From Spiribacter sp. 1M189 (GTDB lineage: Bacteria; Pseudomonadota; Gammaproteobacteria; Nitrococcales; Nitrococcaceae), in the NCBI RefSeq assembly GCF_040838345.1, contig NZ_JBAKFF010000001.1, positions 1,488,001-1,552,000 on the forward strand: 64,000 nt of DNA, given 5' to 3'. Below the pieces are notes generated by a model that ran no database searches, had not been told where the DNA came from, and was given only the letters and a program-made list of their open reading frames with translations. A program made the position numbers and the translations under genes. Positions 41,883-49,824 of the stretch are shown in pieces. Each line of letters starts with the position of its first letter. The stretch's first letter is position 1.

Positions 41883-42884
41883 ATGGCAAGACACACCTTT
41901 CATTGTGTTGACGGCCACACCTGCGGCAACCCGGTCCGGGTTGTCGCGGGGGGCGGCCCACAGCTGACCGGCAGCAGCCTGAGCGAATACCGGCAGGATT
42001 TCCTCGCCAACCACGACTGGATCCGGCGGGGACTCATGTTCGAGCCGCGGGGCCACGACATGATGTCGGGTTCGATCCTGTACCCGCCAACGCGCAGCGA
42101 CTGCGACGTCGGGGTGCTGTTCATCGAGACCTCCGGATGCCTGCCGATGTGCGGGCATGGCACCATCGGCACGGTCACCACCGCGCTGGAGGAAGGTTTC
42201 GTCACCCCCCGTGAGCCGGGCGCCCTGCGACTGGATACCCCCGCGGGGGTGGTCGAGGTGAGCTATCAAAGCGACGGGCGTTTCGTAGAGTCGGTCAGCC
42301 TGCGCAACGTCCCGGCCTGGCTGGAGGCAACCGATGTCGAAGTCGAGGTGCCGGGGCTGGGGCCGCTGCGCTGTGACATCGCCTATGGGGGCAACTTCTA
42401 CGCCATCTTCGATCCCCAGCCCGGCTTCGAGGGGCTCGACGCCCTTGCCGTCGACGATATCCTGCGCCTGTCACCGGAGGTCCGGCGGCGGCTGAATACC
42501 CTGATCGAGCCGGTCCACCCCGATGACGACACCATCCGCGGTATCTCGCATGTCATGTGGACCGGGCCGGCTCATGACCCGGCGGCCGATGCGCGCAACG
42601 CCGTTTTCTATGGCGACCGCGCCATCGACCGATCGCCCTGCGGCACGGGAACGTCGGCCCGGATGGCACAGCTGCACGGCCGTGGCCGGCTCTCGGTGGG
42701 GGATCGGTTCGTCCACGAGAGCATCATCGGCAGTCTGTTCACCGGAGAGGTCCTGGCGCTGGAGACCGTTGGCCCGCATCAGGGCATACGTCCGGGCATC
42801 ACCGGCTGGGCCCGGGTGACGGGCTACAACACCATCTTCATCGATGATCGGGATCCGTTCGCCCATGGTTTCTCGGTGAACTAG
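41883..42884 (+). CDS. 4-hydroxyproline 2-epimerase
   Basis: Proline racemase superfamily, 333 residues. Both catalytic cysteines are present: C90 in PMCGHGTIG and C253 in SPCGTGTSAR. This Cys/Cys pairing is that of true racemases/epimerases. With the dehydrogenase trimer it should convert trans-4-hydroxy-L-proline to cis-4-hydroxy-D-proline as the first step. His and Asp near GHDMMSG and GDRAIDRSPC also fit. Starts 3 bases after the deaminase gene. Confidence 0.88.
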   Translation: MARHTFHCVDGHTCGNPVRVVAGGGPQLTGSSLSEYRQDFLANHDWIRRGLMFEPRGHDMMSGSILYPPTRSDCDVGVLFIETSGCLPMCGHGTIGTVTTALEEGFVTPREPGALRLDTPAGVVEVSYQSDGRFVESVSLRNVPAWLEATDVEVEVPGLGPLRCDIAYGGNFYAIFDPQPGFEGLDALAVDDILRLSPEVRRRLNTLIEPVHPDDDTIRGISHVMWTGPAHDPAADARNAVFYGDRAIDRSPCGTGTSARMAQLHGRGRLSVGDRFVHESIIGSLFTGEVLALETVGPHQGIRPGITGWARVTGYNTIFIDDRDPFAHGFSVN

Positions 42885-42886
42885 AC

Positions 42887-43813
42887 ATGCAACAGCTCGA
42901 CCGCGAACAGACGCTGGCACGGCTTGACTACCAGGCGGTAGCGGACGCCTGCGCGGAGGTTCTGAAGCTGGCCCGCACCGGCCAGACCGCATGCCCACCG
43001 CGTGGCTTCATGCCGCTGTCCGAGGACGGCACCCTGCTGCTCATGCCCGCAACCGATGGTGAGATCGCCATCACGAAACTGGTCACCGTGCATCCCCGCA
43101 ATGGCGTAAAGGGGCGCCCGACGATCCAGGGCGAGATGGTCATCCTCGATGCCGCCACCGGCGAGCGCCAGCTCCTGGTGGATGGCGGTGCCGTGTCGGC
43201 GCGTCGGACCGCCGCCGTCTCGCTGCTGGCCGCGCAGCGGCTGGCACACCGAACCGACACACCATTACTGGTCTATGGCGCGGGCACCCAGGCACGGACC
43301 CACCTGGAGGCATTCCGGGATGGCCTGGGCACACGGCGGGCCTTCATTCACTCGCGGACGCGAAGCCGTGCCGAGGCACTGGCGGCGGACATGAACGAAC
43401 AGGGCATGAACATCACGGTAATCGACGATCCGCGGGCCGTACTGGAGGAGGTGCGACTGATCGTGACGGCCACCACCGCGACCGAGCCCTTCCTGCCCGC
43501 ATCGCTGCCGCAGGACACCTTCGTCGCCGCCGTGGGGGCGTTCCGTCCTCATATGGCCGAGATCCCAGCGGCCCTCCTGCAGCAGGGCAACATCATCGTC
43601 GACACGGCGGAAGGGGCGCGTGACGAGGCCGGTGACCTGATCCAGGCCCATGAGGCAGGGGCCTTCGACTGGTCGCAGGCCATCACGCTGGAATCCGTCA
43701 TCGTCGATGGCCAGCGGCCAGCCGATGAAGGCCCGATGATATTCAAGAGTGTCGGTCAGTCGCTCTGGGACCTCGCCGCCGGCCGGGTCCTGGCCCGCTC
43801 AATCGACGCTTGA
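42887..43813 (+). CDS. Ornithine cyclodeaminase/mu-crystallin family, probable delta1-pyrroline-2-carboxylate reductase
   Basis: 308 residues. The Rossmann motif is LLVYGAGTQARTHLEAFRDGLG, and the substrate-side features are KLVTVHPRN and LVDGGAVSARRTAAVSLLAA. In hydroxyproline clusters this family reduces delta1-pyrroline-2-carboxylate, the product of 3-hydroxyproline dehydratases, to L-proline with NAD(P)H. Ornithine cyclodeaminase activity is the alternative but does not fit the context. 2 bases after the epimerase gene. Confidence 0.82.
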   Translation: MQQLDREQTLARLDYQAVADACAEVLKLARTGQTACPPRGFMPLSEDGTLLLMPATDGEIAITKLVTVHPRNGVKGRPTIQGEMVILDAATGERQLLVDGGAVSARRTAAVSLLAAQRLAHRTDTPLLVYGAGTQARTHLEAFRDGLGTRRAFIHSRTRSRAEALAADMNEQGMNITVIDDPRAVLEEVRLIVTATTATEPFLPASLPQDTFVAAVGAFRPHMAEIPAALLQQGNIIVDTAEGARDEAGDLIQAHEAGAFDWSQAITLESVIVDGQRPADEGPMIFKSVGQSLWDLAAGRVLARSIDA

Positions 43814-43841
43814 AAACAGATCAACAGGACAGAAGGCGACT

Positions 43842-45425
43842 ATGGACATCGCAACCGATCAATTCATCGCCGGTCGGCACAGTGCCGAGGGCAGCCCATC
43901 CTTCCAGGCGGAAAACGCCATCACCGGCGAACCCCTCGAACCCCGTTTCCATGAGGCGACCCCTGAGGAAGTCGATCAGGCCTGCAGTGCCGCCGCGCAG
44001 GCCGCCGAGGCCTATGCCGGCGTATCACTTGAGATGCGCGCCGGTCTGCTCGAGCGGATTGCCGAGATGCTCGAGGCCAGCGCCGATGACTTCGTAGAGC
44101 GAGCCGGGGCAGAGACCGCGCTGCCAGAGGCACGAATTCGTGGTGAGCTGGCTCGCACCACCGGGCAGTTACGCCTCTTTGCCAAAGTCGTTCGCCGGGG
44201 CGACTTCCTCGGCGTTCGCATCGATCACGGTGACCCCCAACGCCAGCCGGCCCCAAAGCCGGATCTTCGCCAGTATCGAATTCCCCTCGGGCCGGTGGCC
44301 GTCTTCGGCGCGAGCAACTTTCCATTGGCGTTTTCCGTCTGCGGCGGTGACACCGCATCAGCGCTGGCCAGCGGCTGCCCGGTGGTGGTCAAGGCGCACC
44401 CCGCCCACCCCGGCACCTCGGCGATTGCGGCCCAAGCCGTGGAAAACGCTGTATCCGAACTGGGCCTGCCAGGCGGCGTTTTCTCCATGCTGCAGGGGGC
44501 CGGGCATGATCTCGGCGCGGCCCTGGTGCGCAATGCGGATATCCAGGCGGTGGGATTCACCGGCTCGCAGCGCGGCGGGCTGGCCTTGCAGCAAATGGCG
44601 GCGACGCGCCCCAGCCCGATACCGGTCTATGCCGAAATGGGCAGCGTCAATCCGCTTTTCATTCTCCCGGCCGCCCTGGAAGAGCGTCCGCAATCCATCG
44701 CCAGCGGCCTGGCAGGCTCTTTCACCCTGGGTTGCGGGCAATTCTGCACCAAGCCCGGACTGGTATTCGCGATCCGTGGGGCCGGCCTCGACGCCTTCTG
44801 CGAGACGCTGGCCGGGGCCGTCGAGGGCATGACGGCAACGCCAATGCTGCATGGCGGCATCCTCTCAGCCTACGAGGCCGGCTGCACCCGCCTGGAGGGC
44901 ACTGTCGGGGTCGAGCGACTGGCTGCCGGCGGGTCCGCCGACCACCATGCACAGGCCCGCGCCTACCGGACGGACTTCGAGCATTTTCGCGCCGACCCGG
45001 CGCTCGCCGAGGAGGTATTTGGCCCGGTCACCCTGGTGGTGACCCTCGAGAGCATGGCGGAGTTGCAGGCAGCGGCGGACAACCTCCAGGGTCAGCTCAC
45101 CGCCGGCATCCATGCCACCGAGGCGGAGGCGGCTGCCAATGGCACCCTGCTCCGGCTGCTCCAGCGACGCGCCGGGCGGGTGCTCTTCAATGGCTATCCC
45201 ACCGGAGTGGAAGTGGGCGAGGCGATGGTGCACGGCGGCCCCTACCCCGCGACGACGGACAGCCGCAGCACGTCGGTGGGCACCCTCGCCATCGACCGGT
45301 TCCTTCGTCCCGTTGCACTGCAGGACATGCCGGACCCGGCACTGCCACCCGCCCTGCAGGACGCCAATCCGCTCGGCCTGCCGCGACTGGTGGATGGCGA
45401 GCCCGAGCCGGGCGCCAGTCGGTGA
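43842..45425 (+). CDS. Alpha-ketoglutarate semialdehyde (2,5-dioxovalerate) dehydrogenase
   Basis: Aldehyde dehydrogenase family, 527 residues. Catalytic Cys302 (GCGQFCTKPG) and Glu265 (YAEMGSVNP), with FTGS at 240 and GASNFPLAFSVCGGDTASALA. The sequence type (SVNPLFILPAAL, VEVGEAMVHGGPYPATTDSRSTSVGT) is that of the KGSADH group rather than succinate semialdehyde or betaine aldehyde dehydrogenases. It makes alpha-ketoglutarate for the TCA cycle. ATG 43842; the stop overlaps the next start as GTGA. Confidence 0.9.
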   Translation: MDIATDQFIAGRHSAEGSPSFQAENAITGEPLEPRFHEATPEEVDQACSAAAQAAEAYAGVSLEMRAGLLERIAEMLEASADDFVERAGAETALPEARIRGELARTTGQLRLFAKVVRRGDFLGVRIDHGDPQRQPAPKPDLRQYRIPLGPVAVFGASNFPLAFSVCGGDTASALASGCPVVVKAHPAHPGTSAIAAQAVENAVSELGLPGGVFSMLQGAGHDLGAALVRNADIQAVGFTGSQRGGLALQQMAATRPSPIPVYAEMGSVNPLFILPAALEERPQSIASGLAGSFTLGCGQFCTKPGLVFAIRGAGLDAFCETLAGAVEGMTATPMLHGGILSAYEAGCTRLEGTVGVERLAAGGSADHHAQARAYRTDFEHFRADPALAEEVFGPVTLVVTLESMAELQAAADNLQGQLTAGIHATEAEAAANGTLLRLLQRRAGRVLFNGYPTGVEVGEAMVHGGPYPATTDSRSTSVGTLAIDRFLRPVALQDMPDPALPPALQDANPLGLPRLVDGEPEPGASR

Positions 45426-46465
45426 CAAGCGCAGAGCGTCGCTATGCCTACACCGATCTGCATGCGGCGGGCGAGCCCGTGCGGATCGTCACCGGCGGTG
45501 CACCGGTACTCTCCGGTGCCACTCTGCTGGACAAGCGCCGCGATGCCATGCAGACACACGATGCGGTCCGCCGTCATCTCATGCTCGAGCCCCGCGGCCA
45601 TGCGGATATGTATGGCGTCTGGCCCACGGAACCCGACCGATCGGACTGCGCTCTAGCCGTGCTTTTCATGCACAACGGCGGCTGGAGCACGATGTGTGGC
45701 CATGCAACGGTAGCGCTGGGACGCTGGGTCATTGACCAGGGCATCGTCCAGGCAACGCGACCCCTGACCAGCTTTCGACTGCAGTGCCCCTGTGGACCGG
45801 TGGATGTCCGGGTGGAGACCGATGCCACGGGCCGAACGGGACGGGTCAGCTTTGACAGCGTACCGGCATTCGCCGGCCAGCTGAGTCAGCCGCTTCAGCT
45901 GAACGGGCATGAGCGCATTGCGGTCGATATCGCCTATGGCGGTGCCTATTACGCCATCCTGCCGGCCAGTCGACTCGGCCTCGACCTGTACGGCAGCCCT
46001 TTTGACGAACTCGTCGCGGCCGGTCGCTCGATTATTGCGGCGGGTCGGGAGCAACTGGACATCCGCCACCCCGGGGAGGCCGATCTCGGATTCCTGTATG
46101 GCTGCATCATCACCGACGGAAGCGGACCGCCCGATTCCCTGATGACCCGCAACCTGTGCCTGTTCGGAGACGGTCAGGTGGATCGCAGTGCGACGGGGTC
46201 GGGGATCACCGCCCGGCTGGCCCTGGCCCATGCCCGCGGGCACCTGGCGCCGGGTGTCGCCTGCGAGTTCGCCGGCCTCAGCGGTGTACCGTTCGCGGGA
46301 GAGATCCGGGAGGCGCTGACGGATGACCAGGTGATCGTCACTGTCAGCGGACAGGGTTACTACAGCGGGGAAGGCAGCCTCTGCGTGGAATCCAAAGACC
46401 CGTTACGGGCGGGATTCGAGGTCCCGCGACGGCTCGCGGATCAGGCCGGGCGGAGCACCACCTGA
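45422..46465 (+). CDS. Trans-3-hydroxy-L-proline dehydratase (proline racemase family)
   Basis: 347 residues, paralogous to the epimerase two genes upstream. The first catalytic Cys is kept (C92 in STMCGHATVALG). The second is replaced by Thr258 (DRSATGSGITAR). Cys/Thr is the hallmark of trans-3-hydroxy-L-proline dehydratases, which yield delta1-pyrroline-2-carboxylate for the reductase in this operon. GTG 45422 overlaps the preceding stop; the frame upstream is antisense noise within the aldehyde dehydrogenase. The 3' end overlaps a small convergent ORF by 25 bases. Confidence 0.87.
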   Translation: MTSAERRYAYTDLHAAGEPVRIVTGGAPVLSGATLLDKRRDAMQTHDAVRRHLMLEPRGHADMYGVWPTEPDRSDCALAVLFMHNGGWSTMCGHATVALGRWVIDQGIVQATRPLTSFRLQCPCGPVDVRVETDATGRTGRVSFDSVPAFAGQLSQPLQLNGHERIAVDIAYGGAYYAILPASRLGLDLYGSPFDELVAAGRSIIAAGREQLDIRHPGEADLGFLYGCIITDGSGPPDSLMTRNLCLFGDGQVDRSATGSGITARLALAHARGHLAPGVACEFAGLSGVPFAGEIREALTDDQVIVTVSGQGYYSGEGSLCVESKDPLRAGFEVPRRLADQAGRSTT

Positions 46466-46623
46466 TTGGCCGCAACGCTGGCCAGACGATAGGGCACAGC
46501 ACTGCAGGCAAATCGCTGGATGATGCGCTGAGCCTCTTCACGGGCCTCCCGGTCCGGTCCGCTGATCACGATCTCCCGATCCCTGTACTCCACGCGACAG
46601 TTCTGGCAAAGAGTCGCTGCCAT
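46441..46623 (-). CDS. Small conserved-looking protein downstream of modC, function unknown
   Basis: 60 residues (MAATLCQNCRVEYRDREIVI, then a helical stretch and AANQVVLRPA), with one CxxC pair (C6, C9) and a further Cys near residue 39. GGGGGT precedes the ATG. It follows modC on the same strand by 91 bases and overlaps the convergent dehydratase gene by 25 bases. No family recognised; it may be a genuine small gene or chance ORF. Confidence 0.4.
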   Translation of the reverse strand: MAATLCQNCRVEYRDREIVISGPDREAREEAQRIIQRFACSAVPYRLASVAANQVVLRPA

Positions 46624-46714
46624 ACCCCGACCCCCAGCGGATTTTGGTGCAGTGCGAAAGCGCGGATTGTGAAGCGGGGGTTGAGGAGAGTAAAGGGCTA
46701 GACGTTCATTCCTG

Positions 46715-47794
46715 TCAATCAGGACCACCGAGCAGTTGAGGCCGGATCAATGCATGAACGCGGCGTCCGGGTGCCAGCCGCAGGGCCGCCGCTGACTGGC
46801 GACTCACCTCGGCCCACAGAGGAGCGCGACCGCCGGCGGTCAGTCGCACGAGAACAAGCCCGTTGCCACGACTCTCAAGCGACTCGACCTGGACCGGCAG
46901 CGCGTTGAGCGCGCTGCTGGCCAGGGGTGGCTCCAGCGTCAACACCACGTCACGCGCCGCGACCAGCAAGCGCAGCCGAACACCCGTGTTGAAACTGATG
47001 CCTGCCAGCCGCAGACGTCCGGCGTCCGAGGCCAGCGCGGTAAGGCCCCAATCATTATCCCGGGCGACGACTCTCGCGTCCCACACCACCGTTGGCTCGC
47101 TACCGCCGAGCGCCGGCCAGAAAGCCGGGGCCGAGAACATCTCGGCCACCGTGTCATGGGCAACGATCTCGCCCCGGTTCATCAACATGACCCGATCGGC
47201 CAGGGCAAGGACCTCGTCCCGGGTGTGGGTCACGTATAGAAGCGGCACGCCGAAGCGCTCCGGAATGGCGCGGACGAGCGGCATGATGCGAGCCCGACGG
47301 TCATGATCCAGTGCAGCCAGGGGCTCATCCATCAACAGCACGCGGGGACCTGCGAGCAGGGCCCGGCCCAGCGCGACCCGCTGGGCTTCGCCGCCGGATA
47401 ACGCCGCAGGCATCCTGTCGAGGAGCCCTTCCACGCCCAGTGCTTCGACGACCTCCTGCTGATCGGGCCCTTCCGCTCGCCGGCGACGCCGCGCGAATTC
47501 AAGATTCTGTGCGACGCTCAGGTGCGTGAACAGACGGGTATCCTGAAATACCAGGCCAACGGGTCGGCGGTGCGGCGGCAGACGGGTAGATCGTGTCTGC
47601 CAGGCACTGCCGCCATGCCGAATGACGCCCTCACTGGCCTTCTCCAGTCCGGCCAGGCAACGCAGCAACGTCGTCTTGCCACAACCCGACGGACCGAAAA
47701 GCGCCGTGATGCCCGGTTCCAGGTGGCCCTCGGCCTGGAGCTCAAACCCCCTCCGGCGCAGTCGCAGATCGAACGTCAACAACCGCTCGCTCAC
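46715..47794 (-). CDS. modC: Molybdate ABC transporter ATPase
   Basis: 359 residues. Walker A FGPSGCGKTTLLRC, Q loop LVFQDTRLFTHLSVAQNLEFA, signature LSGGEAQRVALGRALL, Walker B VLLMDEPLAALD and switch THTRDE. The C-terminal about 70 residues form a TOBE/MOP molybdate-binding domain (VQVESLESRGNGLVLVRLTAG, LWAEVSRQSAAAL). Overlaps modB by 4 bases. Confidence 0.96.
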   Translation of the reverse strand: MSERLLTFDLRLRRRGFELQAEGHLEPGITALFGPSGCGKTTLLRCLAGLEKASEGVIRHGGSAWQTRSTRLPPHRRPVGLVFQDTRLFTHLSVAQNLEFARRRRRAEGPDQQEVVEALGVEGLLDRMPAALSGGEAQRVALGRALLAGPRVLLMDEPLAALDHDRRARIMPLVRAIPERFGVPLLYVTHTRDEVLALADRVMLMNRGEIVAHDTVAEMFSAPAFWPALGGSEPTVVWDARVVARDNDWGLTALASDAGRLRLAGISFNTGVRLRLLVAARDVVLTLEPPLASSALNALPVQVESLESRGNGLVLVRLTAGGRAPLWAEVSRQSAAALRLAPGRRVHALIRPQLLGGPD

Positions 47795-48462
47795 ACCAGC
47801 CCTCCGGTACGGCCGCGCCGGTTCAGCGTGTAGATCGCCAGCAGCACCAGGAAGGAGAAGAGCAACAGGCCGGCTGACAGGACATGGGCCGATGCGTAAT
47901 CGAGGGTTTCAACATGCTCGTAGATGGCGATCGCCACCACCCGTGTCTCACCCGGGATACTCCCGCCCACCATCAGGATCGCCCCGAATTCCCCGAGCGT
48001 GTGCGCGAAGCCGAGCACGGCAGCCGTGAGAAACCCCCGTCCGGCAAGAGGGCAGGCCACCCTGAAGAAGGCATCGAGGGGGCGCGCGCCGAGCATGGCG
48101 GCCGCCTCCAGCGGCCCCGCCCCCACGGCGCGGAAGGCATCGCGGAGCGGCTGCACCACGAAGGGCAGCGAATAGAGTACCGAGGTCATCACCAGGCCGA
48201 TAAAGCTGAAAGTGAGGGTGTCGCCGGTCACCGCGAACCAGGGCCCGCCGATCGGACCCTGCGGGCCAAGCAGCACGAGCATGTAGAAGCCGAGCACCGT
48301 GGGCGGGAGCACCAATGGCAGCGCCACCAGCGCATCCACCGGAACGCGCCATCGGCTGCGCCCAACGGCGAGCCACCAGGCAAGCGGTGTACCCAGGGCC
48401 AGCAGCACCACGACGGTGACGCTGGCCAGCTGAAGACTGATCCAGACCGGCGTCAGATTCAT
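47791..48462 (-). CDS. modB: Molybdate ABC transporter permease
   Basis: 223 residues and five to six helices. ModB signatures are ALVALPLVLPPTVLGFYMLVLLG and the EAA loop EAAAMLGARPLDAFFRVACPLAGRG, followed by LGFAHTLGEFGAILMVGGSIPGETR. Overlaps modA and modC by 4 bases each. Confidence 0.97.
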   Translation of the reverse strand: MNLTPVWISLQLASVTVVVLLALGTPLAWWLAVGRSRWRVPVDALVALPLVLPPTVLGFYMLVLLGPQGPIGGPWFAVTGDTLTFSFIGLVMTSVLYSLPFVVQPLRDAFRAVGAGPLEAAAMLGARPLDAFFRVACPLAGRGFLTAAVLGFAHTLGEFGAILMVGGSIPGETRVVAIAIYEHVETLDYASAHVLSAGLLLFSFLVLLAIYTLNRRGRTGGLV

Positions 48463-49217
48463 GGACGCGAGACCGCTGCCTGGTATCCAAAGCGCGTCAG
48501 GATTTCGCCGGCGACCGGCCCCTTGAGGAATTCCACGAAACGCTTGGCCCCCTCGGGATTGGCAGCCTGCTCGAGGATGACCGCGTCCTGCCGAACGGGA
48601 TCGTGCAAGCGTGCATCCACCATGATCCAGTCGCCCCGGGGCGCGTTCTCAAGGCCCGTGTAGGAGGCGGCAACCAGGGCATGGCTGACATTGCCGGTGG
48701 CCAGATACTGGAAGGCTTGACCGACGTTCTGCGCCTGGATGATGTCTTCGGACAGCGCCGACCACTGGCTGGTGGCCTCCAGCGTCTGGCGCGCCGCCAG
48801 CCCGTAGGGCGCCAGCTCGGGGTTGGCAATGGCAAGGCGCCGCATTGGATGCCCGGCGAGCCCCGCCAGGCCGTCATCGGGAAGCGAGGCGTTCGCCCCC
48901 GCCCACAGCACCAGCCGCCCCACGGCATACGAAAAACGACTCTCGGGGCGCGCGTACCCTTCCACTGCCAGCCTTTCGGGCCGGGCCTGATCGGCCGCCA
49001 GCAAGACATCGTACGGAGCGCCATTGACGATCTGCGCGTAGTGCTGTCCCGTCGCGCCAGCGCTGATCTGAAGCGCCGCGCCCCCCTGCGCGGAATACGC
49101 ATCCGCAATCTGCTCAAGCGGTGCGAGGAAATTGGATGCCACCGCCACGCGCACCGATTCGGCCATCGCCGGCGTCACCGCCAGCACAAGCATCCAGCCA
49201 ACAATCCAGCGTGTCAT
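48459..49217 (-). CDS. modA: Molybdate-binding periplasmic protein
   Basis: 252 residues with signal peptide ending TPAMAES. Oxyanion-binding segments VAVASNFLAPLEQIADAY, ISAGATGQHYAQIVNGAPYDVLLAAD and the C-terminal GAKRFVEFLKGPVAGEIL fit ModA. The sequence upstream contains GCGATAT but no convincing ModE palindrome. First gene of modABC. Confidence 0.95.
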   Translation of the reverse strand: MTRWIVGWMLVLAVTPAMAESVRVAVASNFLAPLEQIADAYSAQGGAALQISAGATGQHYAQIVNGAPYDVLLAADQARPERLAVEGYARPESRFSYAVGRLVLWAGANASLPDDGLAGLAGHPMRRLAIANPELAPYGLAARQTLEATSQWSALSEDIIQAQNVGQAFQYLATGNVSHALVAASYTGLENAPRGDWIMVDARLHDPVRQDAVILEQAANPEGAKRFVEFLKGPVAGEILTRFGYQAAVSRP

Positions 49218-49285
49218 CTCACCCGACCCCCGTACAGTCAGGCGATATGCTCTACTGGGTGGTGACAGGCGTCAATCGACGTCCA

Positions 49286-49762
49286 TCAGGCGCCCGGCGG
49301 CTTTCGCGCCGGCAGCAATCCCTCGTCGGCGAGCTGCTCATGAATGCGACGCGGCTCCTGAGCGGTGAGGTCCTTCTGCACCTCGGTGAACTCCAGACCG
49401 GCGAACTGCCCCCTGGCCTCCCGCAGGTAACCCATCATGCGAGGGCTTGCACAGAGGATGTTCCGATCCGCGCCGTGTGACGCCAGATCAGCGAGGATGT
49501 CACGGGCGAACTGTCGCTCCACTTCGTCATCGTGGGCGTCACGATGCTCATCGTAGTTGTGTCCGCCACCGGCGACGGTCCGGTTGCGGCCAGTCACCTC
49601 GTCGCTGTAGATCGCCTGATCCCGTCCGGTGTGTTCAGGCGCCGCCAGTGAGGTGACCTCCTTGAGATCAGGGCCGCTCTCGAACTCCGGCTGTTGCGGA
49701 TGAGTCAATTCAAACACTCGGGCGCGGGATCCATCCGCTACGACGATGCAGACTTCACTCAT
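49286..49762 (-). CDS. Host-attachment (baeRF-like) protein
   Basis: 158 residues. N-terminal VCIVVADGSRARVFEL, central HRDAHDDEVERQFARDILADL and NILCASPRMMGYLREA match the 'host attachment protein' family named from plant-associated bacteria. The fold is related to the baeRF/eRF1 domain 2 group. Molecular function unknown. AAGGAG precedes ATG 49762. It lies 68 bases upstream of modA on the same strand and is divergent from the AsmA gene. Confidence 0.85.
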   Translation of the reverse strand: MSEVCIVVADGSRARVFELTHPQQPEFESGPDLKEVTSLAAPEHTGRDQAIYSDEVTGRNRTVAGGGHNYDEHRDAHDDEVERQFARDILADLASHGADRNILCASPRMMGYLREARGQFAGLEFTEVQKDLTAQEPRRIHEQLADEGLLPARKPPGA

Positions 49763-49824
49763 TCATGTTCTCCTTTCTGCCATCTGGCGTTTTCATCATT
49801 GCCCTTTACGAAGAGACAGACATC

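Noticed and set aside
44732-45421. Upstream extension of the trans-3-hydroxyproline dehydratase
   Set aside because: It lies out of frame within the aldehyde dehydrogenase gene; homology begins at the GTG at 45422.
49218-49285. ModE operator upstream of modA
   Set aside because: Only a GCGATAT half-site was seen; no inverted partner at the expected spacing.
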